From positions 1 to 64,000 of the forward strand of contig CAIWTN010000015.1 in NCBI GenBank assembly GCA_903915625.1: DNA of 64,000 bases, in the 5' to 3' direction. The position numbers and the translations under genes are program-made. This DNA comes from an uncultured Pseudomonadota bacterium (GTDB lineage Bacteria; Bdellovibrionota_B; Oligoflexia; Oligoflexales; CAIYRB01). Under the pieces are notes generated by a model. The model ran no database searches. It was given only the letters and a program-made list of their open reading frames with translations, and was not told the origin of the DNA. Below are positions 27,944 through 37,860 of this stretch, piece by piece (position 1 is the stretch's first letter; every line of letters begins with the position of its first letter).

Positions 27944-27973
27944 TTCACCGAGTGCGATATATCGTGATATAAT
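27944..27973 (+). promoter_or_regulatory. Sigma-70-like promoter of the receiver-TPR gene
   Basis: TTCACC (27944-27949), an 18-base gap and a perfect TATAAT (27968-27973). The palindrome CGATATATCG (27955-27964) lies in the spacer and could be a regulator site. Transcription from it would begin near 27980, which favours the GTG at 28018 as the start of the following gene. Confidence 0.55.
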
Positions 27974-28017
27974 TGGAAGGAATCCCACCATTTATCTGCA
28001 GCCTACGTGAGTTAAAT

Positions 28018-28989
28018 GTGAACTCCCCTATCACTCCCAAATCTAATTGGTTGACGCAGTCTGCTATTGTCATTAGCGCAGCCGAGAGCGTTCATCTGAT
28101 GTACAGCCAGCTGACTCAAAAGGCTCACTGGAAAGTCATCGAAACGACAAATTCCCCGGCTCACGCTATGCAACAAGTCCGAAGTGGCGTCGTTAGCCTT
28201 GTTATCATCGATGATTCTGTGATGAAACCTAGCAGCTTTTACGTCCGCCAATTTATCACAGATCCCCAGATGATATGCACGCCTATGCTGGCTTTCTCGC
28301 TAGCAGATCGCAACATTGACGCCGCAGCACTCATGAAGCTCGGATGCGATGTGGTCACAAAACCTATAACGCCCGCAACGTTTTTGCCAAAATTCAATGA
28401 GCTCATCCGTCGCTGGGAAAGCCCGCCCCACACAACGCTCAGGAAACTAAGTTATCTGCATACTAAGGTCGCTGACGAGCAGCTACTGCCAACCCTAACC
28501 AAACTGATGGCTGAGCAGGAAATTCAACATTTATGCGCTCAGTATATCGCGATCAAATTACGACGACAGAATAGGTTTAAAGAAGCCGAACAAATCCTGC
28601 TAGGCGCAATTAAGAGGGCACCAAAGCAGCTGAGCACTGTCTTGGCATTAGTAGACCTCTACTTTCAGGCCGGATCCCCTAAAATCGCCTACCAGGTTTT
28701 GACTAGCGCTCGAAATGCACATGGCGCAACCCGAGTGGTAGTCCCCGATCTTGCGCAAGCAGCGATCATGCTCGGACGTATTGACGAGGCCATCGACACT
28801 CTTCAGCAGATCACTAAAACCGAAAATCCAGACCCACTTAGCATCGATTTCCTCAGTCGTTTGCTCTATGCTGCTGGGCGCGACAATGAAGCAGAACAAC
28901 TACTTAATCGCATCGGTAAATCTTTCAAAAAGTTTCAAAGTGCCTGGCTAAACGCCGAGTCTCCTCCAGCGCTGCCGGCTGCTAGCTAA
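28018..28989 (+). CDS. Receiver domain-TPR protein
   Basis: 323 residues from the GTG at 28018; a TTG at 27973 lies on the -10 box. Residues about 10-135 form a response-regulator receiver: phospho-acceptor in LVIIDDSVMKP, the Ser/Thr position in LAFSLADRN and the conserved Lys in VVTKPITP. Residues about 165-310 are TPR helices (RFKEAEQILLGAIKRAPKQ, GRIDEAIDTLQQI). No DNA-binding domain, so it probably signals by protein contact. No histidine kinase is nearby. It precedes the ExeA-like ATPase by six bases and probably starts an operon reaching TamB. Confidence 0.82.
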   Translation: MNSPITPKSNWLTQSAIVISAAESVHLMYSQLTQKAHWKVIETTNSPAHAMQQVRSGVVSLVIIDDSVMKPSSFYVRQFITDPQMICTPMLAFSLADRNIDAAALMKLGCDVVTKPITPATFLPKFNELIRRWESPPHTTLRKLSYLHTKVADEQLLPTLTKLMAEQEIQHLCAQYIAIKLRRQNRFKEAEQILLGAIKRAPKQLSTVLALVDLYFQAGSPKIAYQVLTSARNAHGATRVVVPDLAQAAIMLGRIDEAIDTLQQITKTENPDPLSIDFLSRLLYAAGRDNEAEQLLNRIGKSFKKFQSAWLNAESPPALPAAS

Positions 28990-28995
28990 GGCCAA

Positions 28996-30075
28996 ATGAG
29001 TTATCATATGACGAAATTTTTTGATTACTGGAAAGTCGAACGCTCCGTATTCCTGAGGCCGGTCGAGCCCAGTGATCTATATTTAACCGAAGGGCTCCGC
29101 GCTGACTTGGATCGTCTCATTTTACTCACGCGCCAACCCCAGATACTGACATTAGTCACAGGCTCCAAAGGCACCGGCAAAAGCAGCATCCTAAAATGGA
29201 TCCATGGGAATATGCCGGTCAGTACTCATGAGACCTTACTGACTACGATGATCTCCGCAGAAAAGACTTCTGGCTGGCTCACCCCGCGGCTTGGCGAGTT
29301 TTTTGGAGTTCCATTACCAGTTGCCGCGGGCGACAATCAGTTACGCAGTGTGGTCGCTCAATTCGATGAACTAATTGACGAAAAAAGAAACCTTGTGGTG
29401 ATCATAGATGCGGCACATCTCGGTGAAACAAGTGCTGCGTGGCAGGAAGTGACTGGCTTGATGAGTCTACAAGCACTAGCTGGGGCCTGCGTTTCATTTG
29501 TATTATGCGGCGAGCCATTTATCAGAGAATTATTTGCGACCACACCCGAACTAGCAACTGCAATGTCTTTTGCAATTGAAATACTACCACTAACCGCCGA
29601 ATCAACCAGTTCCTATATCACGCATCGCCTTCGAATTGCCGAGATAAATGCGGAATTCACCCCGGAATCTACCGCTCTCATTTTTGCGACGACTAAGGGA
29701 ATCATTGCAAAAATCAATGCGCTTGCTGAAAACTGCCTTATGGAGTGCTGCCACTTAGGAACACGCGTGGTCACCCCCGAAATCGTCCACGCAGCATCGC
29801 GTTATATCGGCGGCAAACAGCCAAGCTCTAATCCAATCTTAGTCGGCCCGGGCACTTTGACCACGCCACTGACGGCGATTTACAAACCAACTCCACCAAA
29901 GTCATCTGCGCAGCCTAGCACTCAGTCTCCCGAGGCAGTCGGCGACCATCCACAAGCTCAGCAGCCTGCCGTCACACCAAAGGATGCCGCACCTGCAGAT
30001 CCGCCAGCACAAGAGGCTGCTGGCATCAAACTTGCTTCCCTATTCAAATCAGAGGCTACCCGCAGACGTCAGTAG
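28996..30075 (+). CDS. ExeA/GspA-type AAA ATPase
   Basis: 359 residues. Walker A GSKGTGKSS (about 56-64) and Walker B LVVIIDAAHL (about 132-141), followed by LMSLQALAGACVSFVLCGEP and an arginine-containing helical lid (ITHRLRIAEI). The N-terminus (TKFFDYWKVERSVF) resembles the FFGL..PF opening of ExeA. ExeA uses ATP and peptidoglycan binding to place the type II secretin; here a Pro-rich tail replaces any peptidoglycan-binding domain or membrane helix. Together with the receiver-TPR gene in front and TamB behind, it suggests an envelope assembly function. No secretin gene is in the window. Confidence 0.78.
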   Translation: MSYHMTKFFDYWKVERSVFLRPVEPSDLYLTEGLRADLDRLILLTRQPQILTLVTGSKGTGKSSILKWIHGNMPVSTHETLLTTMISAEKTSGWLTPRLGEFFGVPLPVAAGDNQLRSVVAQFDELIDEKRNLVVIIDAAHLGETSAAWQEVTGLMSLQALAGACVSFVLCGEPFIRELFATTPELATAMSFAIEILPLTAESTSSYITHRLRIAEINAEFTPESTALIFATTKGIIAKINALAENCLMECCHLGTRVVTPEIVHAASRYIGGKQPSSNPILVGPGTLTTPLTAIYKPTPPKSSAQPSTQSPEAVGDHPQAQQPAVTPKDAAPADPPAQEAAGIKLASLFKSEATRRRQ

Positions 30076-30131
30076 CAGCAACAGTCACTGCCGCGCCAAA
30101 GCGGGTGAGACTGATTTCATGAAATCGCGCC

Positions 30132-33100
30132 ATGCAAACGAAACTAAAAAAGCTGATCATTCTGCTCGCCATACTCGGCTTGATAGGCTTCTTTGCGAAT
30201 TTAGCCGTAGACAATCCATACACCCACCGACTAATTCGCCTGATTCTAAATGAGCAGGTCACAAAGCACACTAACCTGACTATCAATTTTCAAGCTATCA
30301 AAGTAGCGGTTGTACCTGCTGGCCTTGACCTCTATGGACTGCAAGTCGCCGCGAACACTAAACCCGACTCGCCGTTTATAACTGTCTCACAAGTGCGTGC
30401 CCGCCTCTCAGTCTGGAGCCTAATCCTAGGTGAGGTGCGCTTGTCCAATTTAGAACTCAATGACCCGACTATACTCTGGCCTCCACCAGGAAATTTAACT
30501 AGCTTAATTCGCAGCAGTGACGACTCTAAAAGCAAAGACTTGCCAGAGCAGAGTAGCGCCATCATCTGGCCTCCAGCCTTCGATATTCCAGTCAGTAGAA
30601 TCGCTCTAATCAACGCAAAAATATTCGTCGAACACCCGCTTTTCCAAATACCAGTCGCGCCTAAATATCTCTCAATGTCGATCGGTTCTTTAGATGCTAC
30701 CTGGGAATACAATTCCTGGCGCAATATGAAATCAGCTCTAGACATCAAATCCCTTGACCTGTCTGTCGGAGCCTCATCAATGCTGGAGTCCACAGCTATA
30801 TCCGGGGAAATTAATTTAAAAGATAAACTACTAAGCCTCCGGGATCTTAAGATTGATGGAGAACGCTTACATTTTTCCGGCGATGCCAGCGGTGAACTAA
30901 GGACCACCGCGGAACGATATCCGACATTAAAAGACATCACATTTACAGCCAACACCACTGGTACAGCAGATATCTCACTATTAGGTTCGTTCCTAGATAT
31001 CCCCGATACGCACGGCATTCTGGACGGCAAAGTTAAGATCGACGCAACTATTCCGGTTGCTGTCGGCACAAGCGGTAATTTTCAGATATCTGGCGAAGGC
31101 AGGTCGCACGAAGCACGCCTGTTCGGATTCCGACTGTTTAATAGCCTGACAAGCTTTATAATCGATGAAAACAGCGTGAAATTACCAAACCTAGCCATCA
31201 TCATTGATGATGCTCGCGTCGCCAAAGGAAGCGGCGAAATCAAGCTAAACCACGACATTGACTTTGACTTCCGCCTAAGCCCTAGCGGCCTCCACCTGGT
31301 CGATTTACTAGAGAGTCTCAATGTCGATAGCCGCCTGGTAGATCTTTCCTTAACGGGACAAGAAGTCCGACTAACAGGCAAAGGTGATCCTTTTGTCCTC
31401 AATGGATCCGCGTCTGTCGACGTAACGGACATTATCATTCCGTCGCTGCCACCAGACAAATCCGCCTTCCCACATTCACCGGTATGTCACGCTGACCTTC
31501 GACTACTGGTAACAAGTGACCAACTCGACTTCACAGGCACTCGCGCAAGTTGTCTTCAACATGATTCTCGCTCACTAACGAAAGGCACCGGGACAGAACA
31601 GATAGACCGCGCAAAAACGGAGCTTACCATCTCAGGAGGCCTACAATTTGCCGCTCCAGGAAAAACCAACATCCGAATCCTAGCGCCATCGGCTAACTTA
31701 AGGCTGGCTGAGTATTTTGCACAGATACCAATGGCTGGCCGAGGTCGAGTAGAAACAAATATCAGCGGCCCTTTTGACCATCTATCTGTAGACACACATC
31801 TCACTCAAGAAGAGGTAGCAATCGCCCGCATACCACTTGGCTCAGTCGAAGGAGACATAAAATATAAAGACGATGTCGTGAGCTGGAAGAATCTTCGCGC
31901 TGAACCTAACGATGGTGGATTGATCAGTTCACGCACGGGATCACTGAATATCGGAAATGAAAATTACATACTGAATCTAGAATTTAATGCCGAGGAATTA
32001 TCTCGAGAGGTTCCACGCGAAATAGCGACCATAATTGATCCGGAAAATGACTTTGGCGCGAGCGTTAGAAACCTAAGCGGTCGATTTACCGGTCCCTTAT
32101 TCTATCCCCTTGCCGGAACCGGATCGTTTGATTTTTTGATTAAAGACCTGCGTCTAAACGGCGAAACCCTGGCATCGACAGTAGATGGCTCAATAGTCGG
32201 CGATCAAAAAGGCTGGCACACCCAGAATCTCGTGCTGACCCATAATGCCCTGAGCGCTGTTGCTAATATCACTCACAAGCGCGCAGCTCCGTTTTCACCC
32301 AACGCTATATCTGACAAGCATAATCCTCTGCAATTCCTGGGTCTGAATGCACAAGATAAATTGAACATCAACTTTCACACTATCGCCAACAAGGGACCTC
32401 TACCTAACAGTGACACTGGCAGCACAATTGCCCAGGATCATTTAAGTCTACTCCCTTACATTGGCGATGTGGTTAAACCTCTTGGCATGAAGGGCAAAAT
32501 CGTCGCGCAGGGAGATTTCTCTGGGACCACCGAGTCACTACAGGGCAGCTTTACCGGCAGTGTTGATGAACCGGAAATACTAGGCAGTATGATGACTGCT
32601 GTGAATCTGCGAGGTTTTGTCCGTGGCAGTCACTTAGACCTTGTTATGAATCATGGCGGCAATGCTCTAGATGGTCGGCTTTCAATGGATCTCTTCCGCG
32701 ATGGACTTCCGTACGAATGGTACGTGAGCTGTCATCGCATGGACTTACGTGTTCTAGGCGCCCCACTCTTTCATGATGACCCAAGAAATTATTTATATTT
32801 CACGGGCGACTGGCGGATGAAGGGCAAATTCAAAGACTTCTGGCACTCCATCGGAGAACTAAAGGTCACCGATCTTCGCGGCAATTATGTTCACGACCTG
32901 GCCACACAAACGCGCACGATCCAAATCAGGCAGGACGAACCCGTAAAGTTGTTATTTACAGAAAGCGGCTGGCGATTCGAAGGGGACAAAGACCTTTTCC
33001 TAAGCGGTAAACATATACAGCTTCGTGTATCCACCAAAGATAGTAAACCACCAGAGCGCTTAGGTTTGTTTTTTGAAAGTGTGATAGATGCCGGAATCAT

Positions 33101-34448
33101 TAAAACATTTGTTCAAGACGTCGATACCGCCGAAGGAAAAATTAATATCGTAGGGTCTTTATTTGGATCAGCGTCAGACCCAAGGCCCAATATTGAAATA
33201 ACAGACCTTGCGTCCAATCCACTCATTGCATCAACATGGCGTCCACTATCCATCGGCATAGCCGACATAAGACCCTCATTCCGCAACATACAATTAAAAG
33301 TGAACTATCATGAGGGCCGCCTATTCATCGACAAATTATCGGCCGAAAAGGGATCAGGCAAAGTAAATGCTTCCGGTACGGTTAGCCTCGGTAAACATGG
33401 CGACGAAGAATCACACTTAGACATCAACTTACAGGACGCAACCATCGTTTATCCGGTAGCATTCATAAAGAATTTTGAATCACAAATAAGTGGGAACTTA
33501 GTCGTATCCGGCCAAGGCATGCCCTACAAACTCGCCGGAGACATAAATATCAATCGCGCCAGATCAACCCGAGAGGTCGATATCCGAAGCGAGATCATAA
33601 ATGCCCTGCGGCAAAAATCAATCGGATCAGCGATAGTTTCTGAAAAACCAAAAATTACTTTTGATCTTAATGTCACAGCTAATCAAAGCATAAACATTCA
33701 CAACCGCAATCTCCAAACGCAGCTATCTACTGATTTGCGCGTGAAGGGCTCCGACATTAATCCAATACTTTCCGGTCAAATTGAGGTTAATAAAGGCAAG
33801 TTCACTTACAAACAGGAATTCAAGATCACTCGTGGACTTGTCATTTTCGATGACCCCGTCAAACCCGACCCGAGTCTGGATATCTTAGCCGTGAGTGATG
33901 TCGATATTTACCGGGTTTATCTTGGCATAAGTGGCCGAGCCTCAAATCCTAGTATTGAATTCTCTGTCGATCCGCCGACGCGAGAAAACGGTACGGCAAT
34001 TAGCAAACTCGAAATTCTGGTATTACTTTCTCGCGGCCGACTACCCGAGGAAAGCCAATCCATGGGACAACAGACTCAGAGCGCCGCAACAAGTGAAGCA
34101 GCGAATCTTTTACTTGGCCAATTCGAGGAGCCGGTCGAAAAACTTCTCGATGTTTCCGGCCAAAATGTCGTTAGAAACGTATACATCGACACCCACCCAG
34201 CGCCAGACGGAAGCCCAGTACCACGCCTAAACTTGCCGTTTGATCTGGGAGAGAATATCGATCTAATTCTCCGGACGGATCAAGCTACCAGTCAGGTTTC
34301 CCTGGAATACAATTTAAATGAGAGTATCTACGCCTCAGGTGTCCACGAAATCTTGCGAAATAAAGACGCTCTCCCAGCCCAGAATACACCGGGAAACATC
34401 GAAGGCGACTCTAGAGTAAACATGAAATTTAGATTTTCCTTCGAGTAA
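30132..34448 (+). CDS. tamB: TamB-like translocation and assembly protein
   Basis: 1438 residues (E. coli TamB 1259). An N-terminal membrane helix (KLIILLAILGLIGFFA) leads into an AsmA-like start (FQAIKVAVVPAGLDLYGLQV). More than 1000 residues of repeated amphipathic beta strands follow, as in the hydrophobic-groove bridge proteins. It ends in the DUF490/TamB domain (GQIEVNKGKFTYKQEFKITRG, FDDPVKPDPSLDI, LEILVLLSRGRLPEE). TamB spans the periplasm from the inner membrane to an Omp85 partner and moves phospholipids and/or assists outer membrane proteins. The likely partner is at 40594. It abuts the convergent gene at 34451 with a two-base gap and looks richer in A+T than its surroundings. Confidence 0.9.
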   Translation: MQTKLKKLIILLAILGLIGFFANLAVDNPYTHRLIRLILNEQVTKHTNLTINFQAIKVAVVPAGLDLYGLQVAANTKPDSPFITVSQVRARLSVWSLILGEVRLSNLELNDPTILWPPPGNLTSLIRSSDDSKSKDLPEQSSAIIWPPAFDIPVSRIALINAKIFVEHPLFQIPVAPKYLSMSIGSLDATWEYNSWRNMKSALDIKSLDLSVGASSMLESTAISGEINLKDKLLSLRDLKIDGERLHFSGDASGELRTTAERYPTLKDITFTANTTGTADISLLGSFLDIPDTHGILDGKVKIDATIPVAVGTSGNFQISGEGRSHEARLFGFRLFNSLTSFIIDENSVKLPNLAIIIDDARVAKGSGEIKLNHDIDFDFRLSPSGLHLVDLLESLNVDSRLVDLSLTGQEVRLTGKGDPFVLNGSASVDVTDIIIPSLPPDKSAFPHSPVCHADLRLLVTSDQLDFTGTRASCLQHDSRSLTKGTGTEQIDRAKTELTISGGLQFAAPGKTNIRILAPSANLRLAEYFAQIPMAGRGRVETNISGPFDHLSVDTHLTQEEVAIARIPLGSVEGDIKYKDDVVSWKNLRAEPNDGGLISSRTGSLNIGNENYILNLEFNAEELSREVPREIATIIDPENDFGASVRNLSGRFTGPLFYPLAGTGSFDFLIKDLRLNGETLASTVDGSIVGDQKGWHTQNLVLTHNALSAVANITHKRAAPFSPNAISDKHNPLQFLGLNAQDKLNINFHTIANKGPLPNSDTGSTIAQDHLSLLPYIGDVVKPLGMKGKIVAQGDFSGTTESLQGSFTGSVDEPEILGSMMTAVNLRGFVRGSHLDLVMNHGGNALDGRLSMDLFRDGLPYEWYVSCHRMDLRVLGAPLFHDDPRNYLYFTGDWRMKGKFKDFWHSIGELKVTDLRGNYVHDLATQTRTIQIRQDEPVKLLFTESGWRFEGDKDLFLSGKHIQLRVSTKDSKPPERLGLFFESVIDAGIIKTFVQDVDTAEGKINIVGSLFGSASDPRPNIEITDLASNPLIASTWRPLSIGIADIRPSFRNIQLKVNYHEGRLFIDKLSAEKGSGKVNASGTVSLGKHGDEESHLDINLQDATIVYPVAFIKNFESQISGNLVVSGQGMPYKLAGDININRARSTREVDIRSEIINALRQKSIGSAIVSEKPKITFDLNVTANQSINIHNRNLQTQLSTDLRVKGSDINPILSGQIEVNKGKFTYKQEFKITRGLVIFDDPVKPDPSLDILAVSDVDIYRVYLGISGRASNPSIEFSVDPPTRENGTAISKLEILVLLSRGRLPEESQSMGQQTQSAATSEAANLLLGQFEEPVEKLLDVSGQNVVRNVYIDTHPAPDGSPVPRLNLPFDLGENIDLILRTDQATSQVSLEYNLNESIYASGVHEILRNKDALPAQNTPGNIEGDSRVNMKFRFSFE

Positions 34449-34450
34449 GG

Positions 34451-36397
34451 TCAGCGCGAACTATACATTATGATCGTGTTCTCAGCCAAAACTCTCACCT
34501 CACTATCGGGGTCAGACTTTGCGAGACGCTCAATTGCAGATTTTGCAATTGGCATAGTCTGATAATACTCCCCAAGCTGACGAATCAACGCGGACCGTAC
34601 CGAGGCCACTGGTTCATTTTGCAATTGCCTAACTAACATCTCGCATGACACCCGGGATGTGGGCTGTTGAGCAATCACTCGCACCACGTTCTGTCTCACT
34701 TGAGCGGATGGATCACCCAACATACCGAGCACCACCTCACTAGCCAACGGAGAGGACACATTGCGAAGCGCATTTACCGCAGCTATGCGAGTACTTTCCT
34801 CAGAATCTTTGAGCAACGGACTAGCTAGATCAATCACCCGCGAAGACCCGGTATTTCCTAATACTGCGAGTGCAACAAGCTTTCCATCTAATGTCGTGGC
34901 CCGATTGAATTCGCCAACGAAATCATTCGCAATCAGATCGGCACGGCCCTGGTCAGATTTTTTAAGATGATTTGAGACGGTGCCGAGCCCAAGTTGAGCC
35001 ATGGAACGAGTCACTGAATCCGTTGACTTGGTGAGCGTCCGCAATGCCTGTTCAATTAAAGGGCTGGGCTCCTGCGGCTGACTGAGCAAGCTGACCAAAT
35101 TACTAGCGAATGCTGGATCAGAAGCGCGAGACATGATCTCTTCGACCAGAGTTGATTGGCATTCTAGACACCCAACATAAGCTAGGGCGCTAAGCGACTG
35201 CTGCAACCACAGATCTTTTGCCTCCCGCCCCTTAAGAGTGTCTCGGAGAGCTGACAAATTATCATCATTTACGCGAACGTATGCGACTAAACGGTCGTAA
35301 TTTAACCGCTCTTCATTTGCACTAGCTCTTTGACCCGCATCGCCCAATTGCCGGAATTCATCCTGAATGTCATTTAATTTAGTCTGGCCCAGACGCTCCT
35401 TAGCATAACTCTTTAACTGACTGAAATCCCGCTTGGAATCCCTCGCCGATGACGCAGGAGATTCTGCTTCATTTCGCGCGGCAATTACATTTGCGTGAGT
35501 CAGCAGTTGATGATTTACGAATCTTAACGAGTACCTGGTATTTGCGACTGACACCATTTGCTGAGATAACTCACCGACTGACACCGAAGCGGACTCTTGA
35601 CCATCAATCTGCCGCGGCCATCTAGTCTTACTATCAAGATTGAATTTAACTTGGCCTTTAAGCACACCTCGCACTGTCGGGGCGGCGCTACCGGTAGCCG
35701 AACCAGACATCGTTAAATAGCCAGTTTTCGTCTTACTCGCCTGGATATAGCCGTTATTTTCTGAGTCGACATGGTACTCAGCCTGATAAATGCCGCTGCC
35801 ATCTAATTCCCTCTGAGTCCAATTACGTGAGGATGCTGAATCCCCCCAACTGAACTGAAATCCAGCCGCCAACTGCTTCAGCAATTGTTCTGCAAACCGG
35901 TCGATGTTACCGCTAGATGAAAAATCTGCTATGTGACCTTGCTTAGCCAGCGCCACCATCATTCCGCGCTGCAAATCCCTAGCAGTCTCCGCAAGGTCTC
36001 GTTCTCCAAGATGACGGCCGTCCTGAGCAAAATCTATTTTAAGACCTGGGCTAAATCGCATTAAAGTCTGCCAAATACCCGCGCCTTCGACTACCGTGAC
36101 AATTTCCAGGACGCCCTCGATATCAAGAGAGATGGTCCTTGCCGTACCTACGTTCGCTCCTGCCCCACCATTCTCGTCCATCCTGATATCGCTGTGCATT
36201 TTCACATCGAATGATTGCTGGTCATCGATAGCGAAGGAAGTCGAAACAGGTTGAATGCTATTTGTTGCCTGATTGGCACCAGACTTCACGCCGAATAGTG
36301 ACATCTTCCCTCGGAGGACCAAGAAAAGTGAGCCCAATAAGGCGAGCACTACTAGAGATATGATTACCGTAGACTTCTTAGAGCTATTGATCGCCAT
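34451..36397 (-). CDS. Vitellogenin/MTP N-terminal-like lipid transfer protein
   Basis: 648 residues. One N-terminal membrane anchor (TVIISLVVLALLGSLFLVL) puts the rest in the periplasm. Residues about 60-290 are beta-rich and follow the N-sheet of large lipid transfer proteins: SFDVKMHSDIRM, MMVALAKQGHIADF, FAEQLLKQLAAGFQF and TQRELDGSGIYQAEY, which parallels the E/D-x-D-x-x-G-x-C-x-x-Y stretch. Residues about 330-648 form a HEAT-like helical array. It contains ALAYVGCLECQSTLVEEI and LAVLGNTGSSRVIDLASPLL followed by RIAAVNALRNV, which parallel Vitellogenin_N helices. The lipid-cavity sheets after this part are missing. It could be read simply as a HEAT-repeat protein; the vitellogenin reading rests on my motif comparison. 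Third gene of the minus operon. Confidence 0.6.
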   Translation of the reverse strand: MAINSSKKSTVIISLVVLALLGSLFLVLRGKMSLFGVKSGANQATNSIQPVSTSFAIDDQQSFDVKMHSDIRMDENGGAGANVGTARTISLDIEGVLEIVTVVEGAGIWQTLMRFSPGLKIDFAQDGRHLGERDLAETARDLQRGMMVALAKQGHIADFSSSGNIDRFAEQLLKQLAAGFQFSWGDSASSRNWTQRELDGSGIYQAEYHVDSENNGYIQASKTKTGYLTMSGSATGSAAPTVRGVLKGQVKFNLDSKTRWPRQIDGQESASVSVGELSQQMVSVANTRYSLRFVNHQLLTHANVIAARNEAESPASSARDSKRDFSQLKSYAKERLGQTKLNDIQDEFRQLGDAGQRASANEERLNYDRLVAYVRVNDDNLSALRDTLKGREAKDLWLQQSLSALAYVGCLECQSTLVEEIMSRASDPAFASNLVSLLSQPQEPSPLIEQALRTLTKSTDSVTRSMAQLGLGTVSNHLKKSDQGRADLIANDFVGEFNRATTLDGKLVALAVLGNTGSSRVIDLASPLLKDSEESTRIAAVNALRNVSSPLASEVVLGMLGDPSAQVRQNVVRVIAQQPTSRVSCEMLVRQLQNEPVASVRSALIRQLGEYYQTMPIAKSAIERLAKSDPDSEVRVLAENTIIMYSSR

Positions 36398-36438
36398 AAG
36401 TCCTCACTAGATTCAAAAATTATTTAGGCTGAGACCGG

Positions 36439-37827
36439 TCACAATGCGGACTGAGAGTCAGCTGGAAAACACTGATCTTCGGTTTTTACGATACTCAACT
36501 CGTGACTTGTGCCTGCCCAATTGACAAAATTCATGTCGCCACGCCAACCAAGCGGAAGCTTTCCAAGCGACTTTTCCGGTTTTCCTAGCTGTGCATATGC
36601 AGTAAGTTTTCCACCGAGAACTTCACTCACCCCGAGCTTAATATTGCCGTTATAACAGAAGGCTAGCTTGCCATCTTTGTCTTTCGTCAATGCTATTAGA
36701 GCATTGCCGCTCATTCGTGCGCTTGCAATGCTAAATACCCCATCAACTCCTGCCTTCGCAAATTTGACATCAGCTCCGCCTTCGAGACTGACTGAAGATG
36801 AAATATTAGGACCTATACCAGCGCTGAGGGACGTGGGCCTCAAGTTATAGTTAACCGGCACGGACCCCTTGATCCGAAATGCCCAGCTTACCCTGAACGG
36901 CAACGGTCCGACTGCGAACTTCAATGTGCCTGGATAGTTGTGATTGACACTAAGTAAAGATTTGTTGAGTGATTTATCCGGTTCATTGAACGAAATCTCC
37001 TTAAATGCCTCCTGGCCAAAAATCTGTACCTGCAAATTCAGAGAAGCTGCCTGGCGCAACTGCAAAGCGTGAGTCTCAATCTTCGTAAAAATTAGTGATC
37101 TCTGAACTCCAAATGCCTTACCAGCAACATCGGCAGAGCTATGCAGCGCCATGCCTTTTTTATTTCGAACATAAAAATATCCAGTTACTGAGGCTGAAAA
37201 CTGGTCACTACCAACCCTGTAATTGCGCGCACCACCAATCCAACCATCTTCGATACTATAACTCTTGGCTATTGCGACATCTTCCTGGTTTGACGATTTA
37301 TCAAGGTTTGCCTTCTGTTGTTCGACTACTGAGCCCAAATCAATCTTTGGTGAAGCCACATCCACAACCTGTAAATTCTGAGATCCCGCCTCATGGTCGA
37401 TCACATCTAACAGGTCGATTCCTTCCTGAGCTAGCATGCCGCCTAGGTCGGTAATTTCTCTTAGTGCAACCTCCCTAGCCACAACCTTGCACTCGCCCGA
37501 AATTGCAATGGCAACGGATCCGGCGTTAGCTTGGACCGCTTTATCATCACAGTTTGATGGCAACCGACCTAACACCGCTTGACTCATGGAACCTGTCCAA
37601 GTGAACGGAGCCGCCTTGGGTTTAAAATAATCCGCGCTGTTTATGCTAGCGTCGGCAGCGCCGACGCTGGAACTTGGCCCAATGGGACCCGAAACATCGA
37701 AGGTACTTAAAGCCCCTCCGGGAGCCGAGTCATATGTCTTCGATTTAGAGTGTTCCTTGCAGCTGTTCAGTAAGCACATAAAATGAGATGTACATGCTAA
37801 CAGCCAAATGAACCGAATTCGATTCAT
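36439..37827 (-). CDS. Lipoprotein, possible lipid-cavity partner
   Basis: 462 residues. Lipobox-like LLNSC at about residue 23. The C-terminal two thirds are beta-rich with alternating hydrophobic residues: SLNLQVQIFGQEAFKEISF, FAVGPLPFRVSWAFRIKG and a Gly/Ser-rich strand stretch near 330-380. The segment ending FGQE recalls the A-sheet strands of vitellogenin-type proteins, but this is weak. It ends with two Cys-containing stretches (LAFCYNGN, TEDQC). It lies 41 bases upstream of the vitellogenin-like gene and 33 bases after the phosphatase gene, all on one strand. Family unknown; the partner role is inferred from position. Confidence 0.6.
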   Translation of the reverse strand: MNRIRFIWLLACTSHFMCLLNSCKEHSKSKTYDSAPGGALSTFDVSGPIGPSSSVGAADASINSADYFKPKAAPFTWTGSMSQAVLGRLPSNCDDKAVQANAGSVAIAISGECKVVAREVALREITDLGGMLAQEGIDLLDVIDHEAGSQNLQVVDVASPKIDLGSVVEQQKANLDKSSNQEDVAIAKSYSIEDGWIGGARNYRVGSDQFSASVTGYFYVRNKKGMALHSSADVAGKAFGVQRSLIFTKIETHALQLRQAASLNLQVQIFGQEAFKEISFNEPDKSLNKSLLSVNHNYPGTLKFAVGPLPFRVSWAFRIKGSVPVNYNLRPTSLSAGIGPNISSSVSLEGGADVKFAKAGVDGVFSIASARMSGNALIALTKDKDGKLAFCYNGNIKLGVSEVLGGKLTAYAQLGKPEKSLGKLPLGWRGDMNFVNWAGTSHELSIVKTEDQCFPADSQSAL

Positions 37828-37860
37828 AACACCCTTCCTTCATATATTCAGCGAAGCCGA

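Noticed and set aside
30332..31069. 245-residue open frame antisense to tamB
   Set aside because: It runs opposite to a clear TamB coding region and shows no domain; a shadow of tamB codon use.
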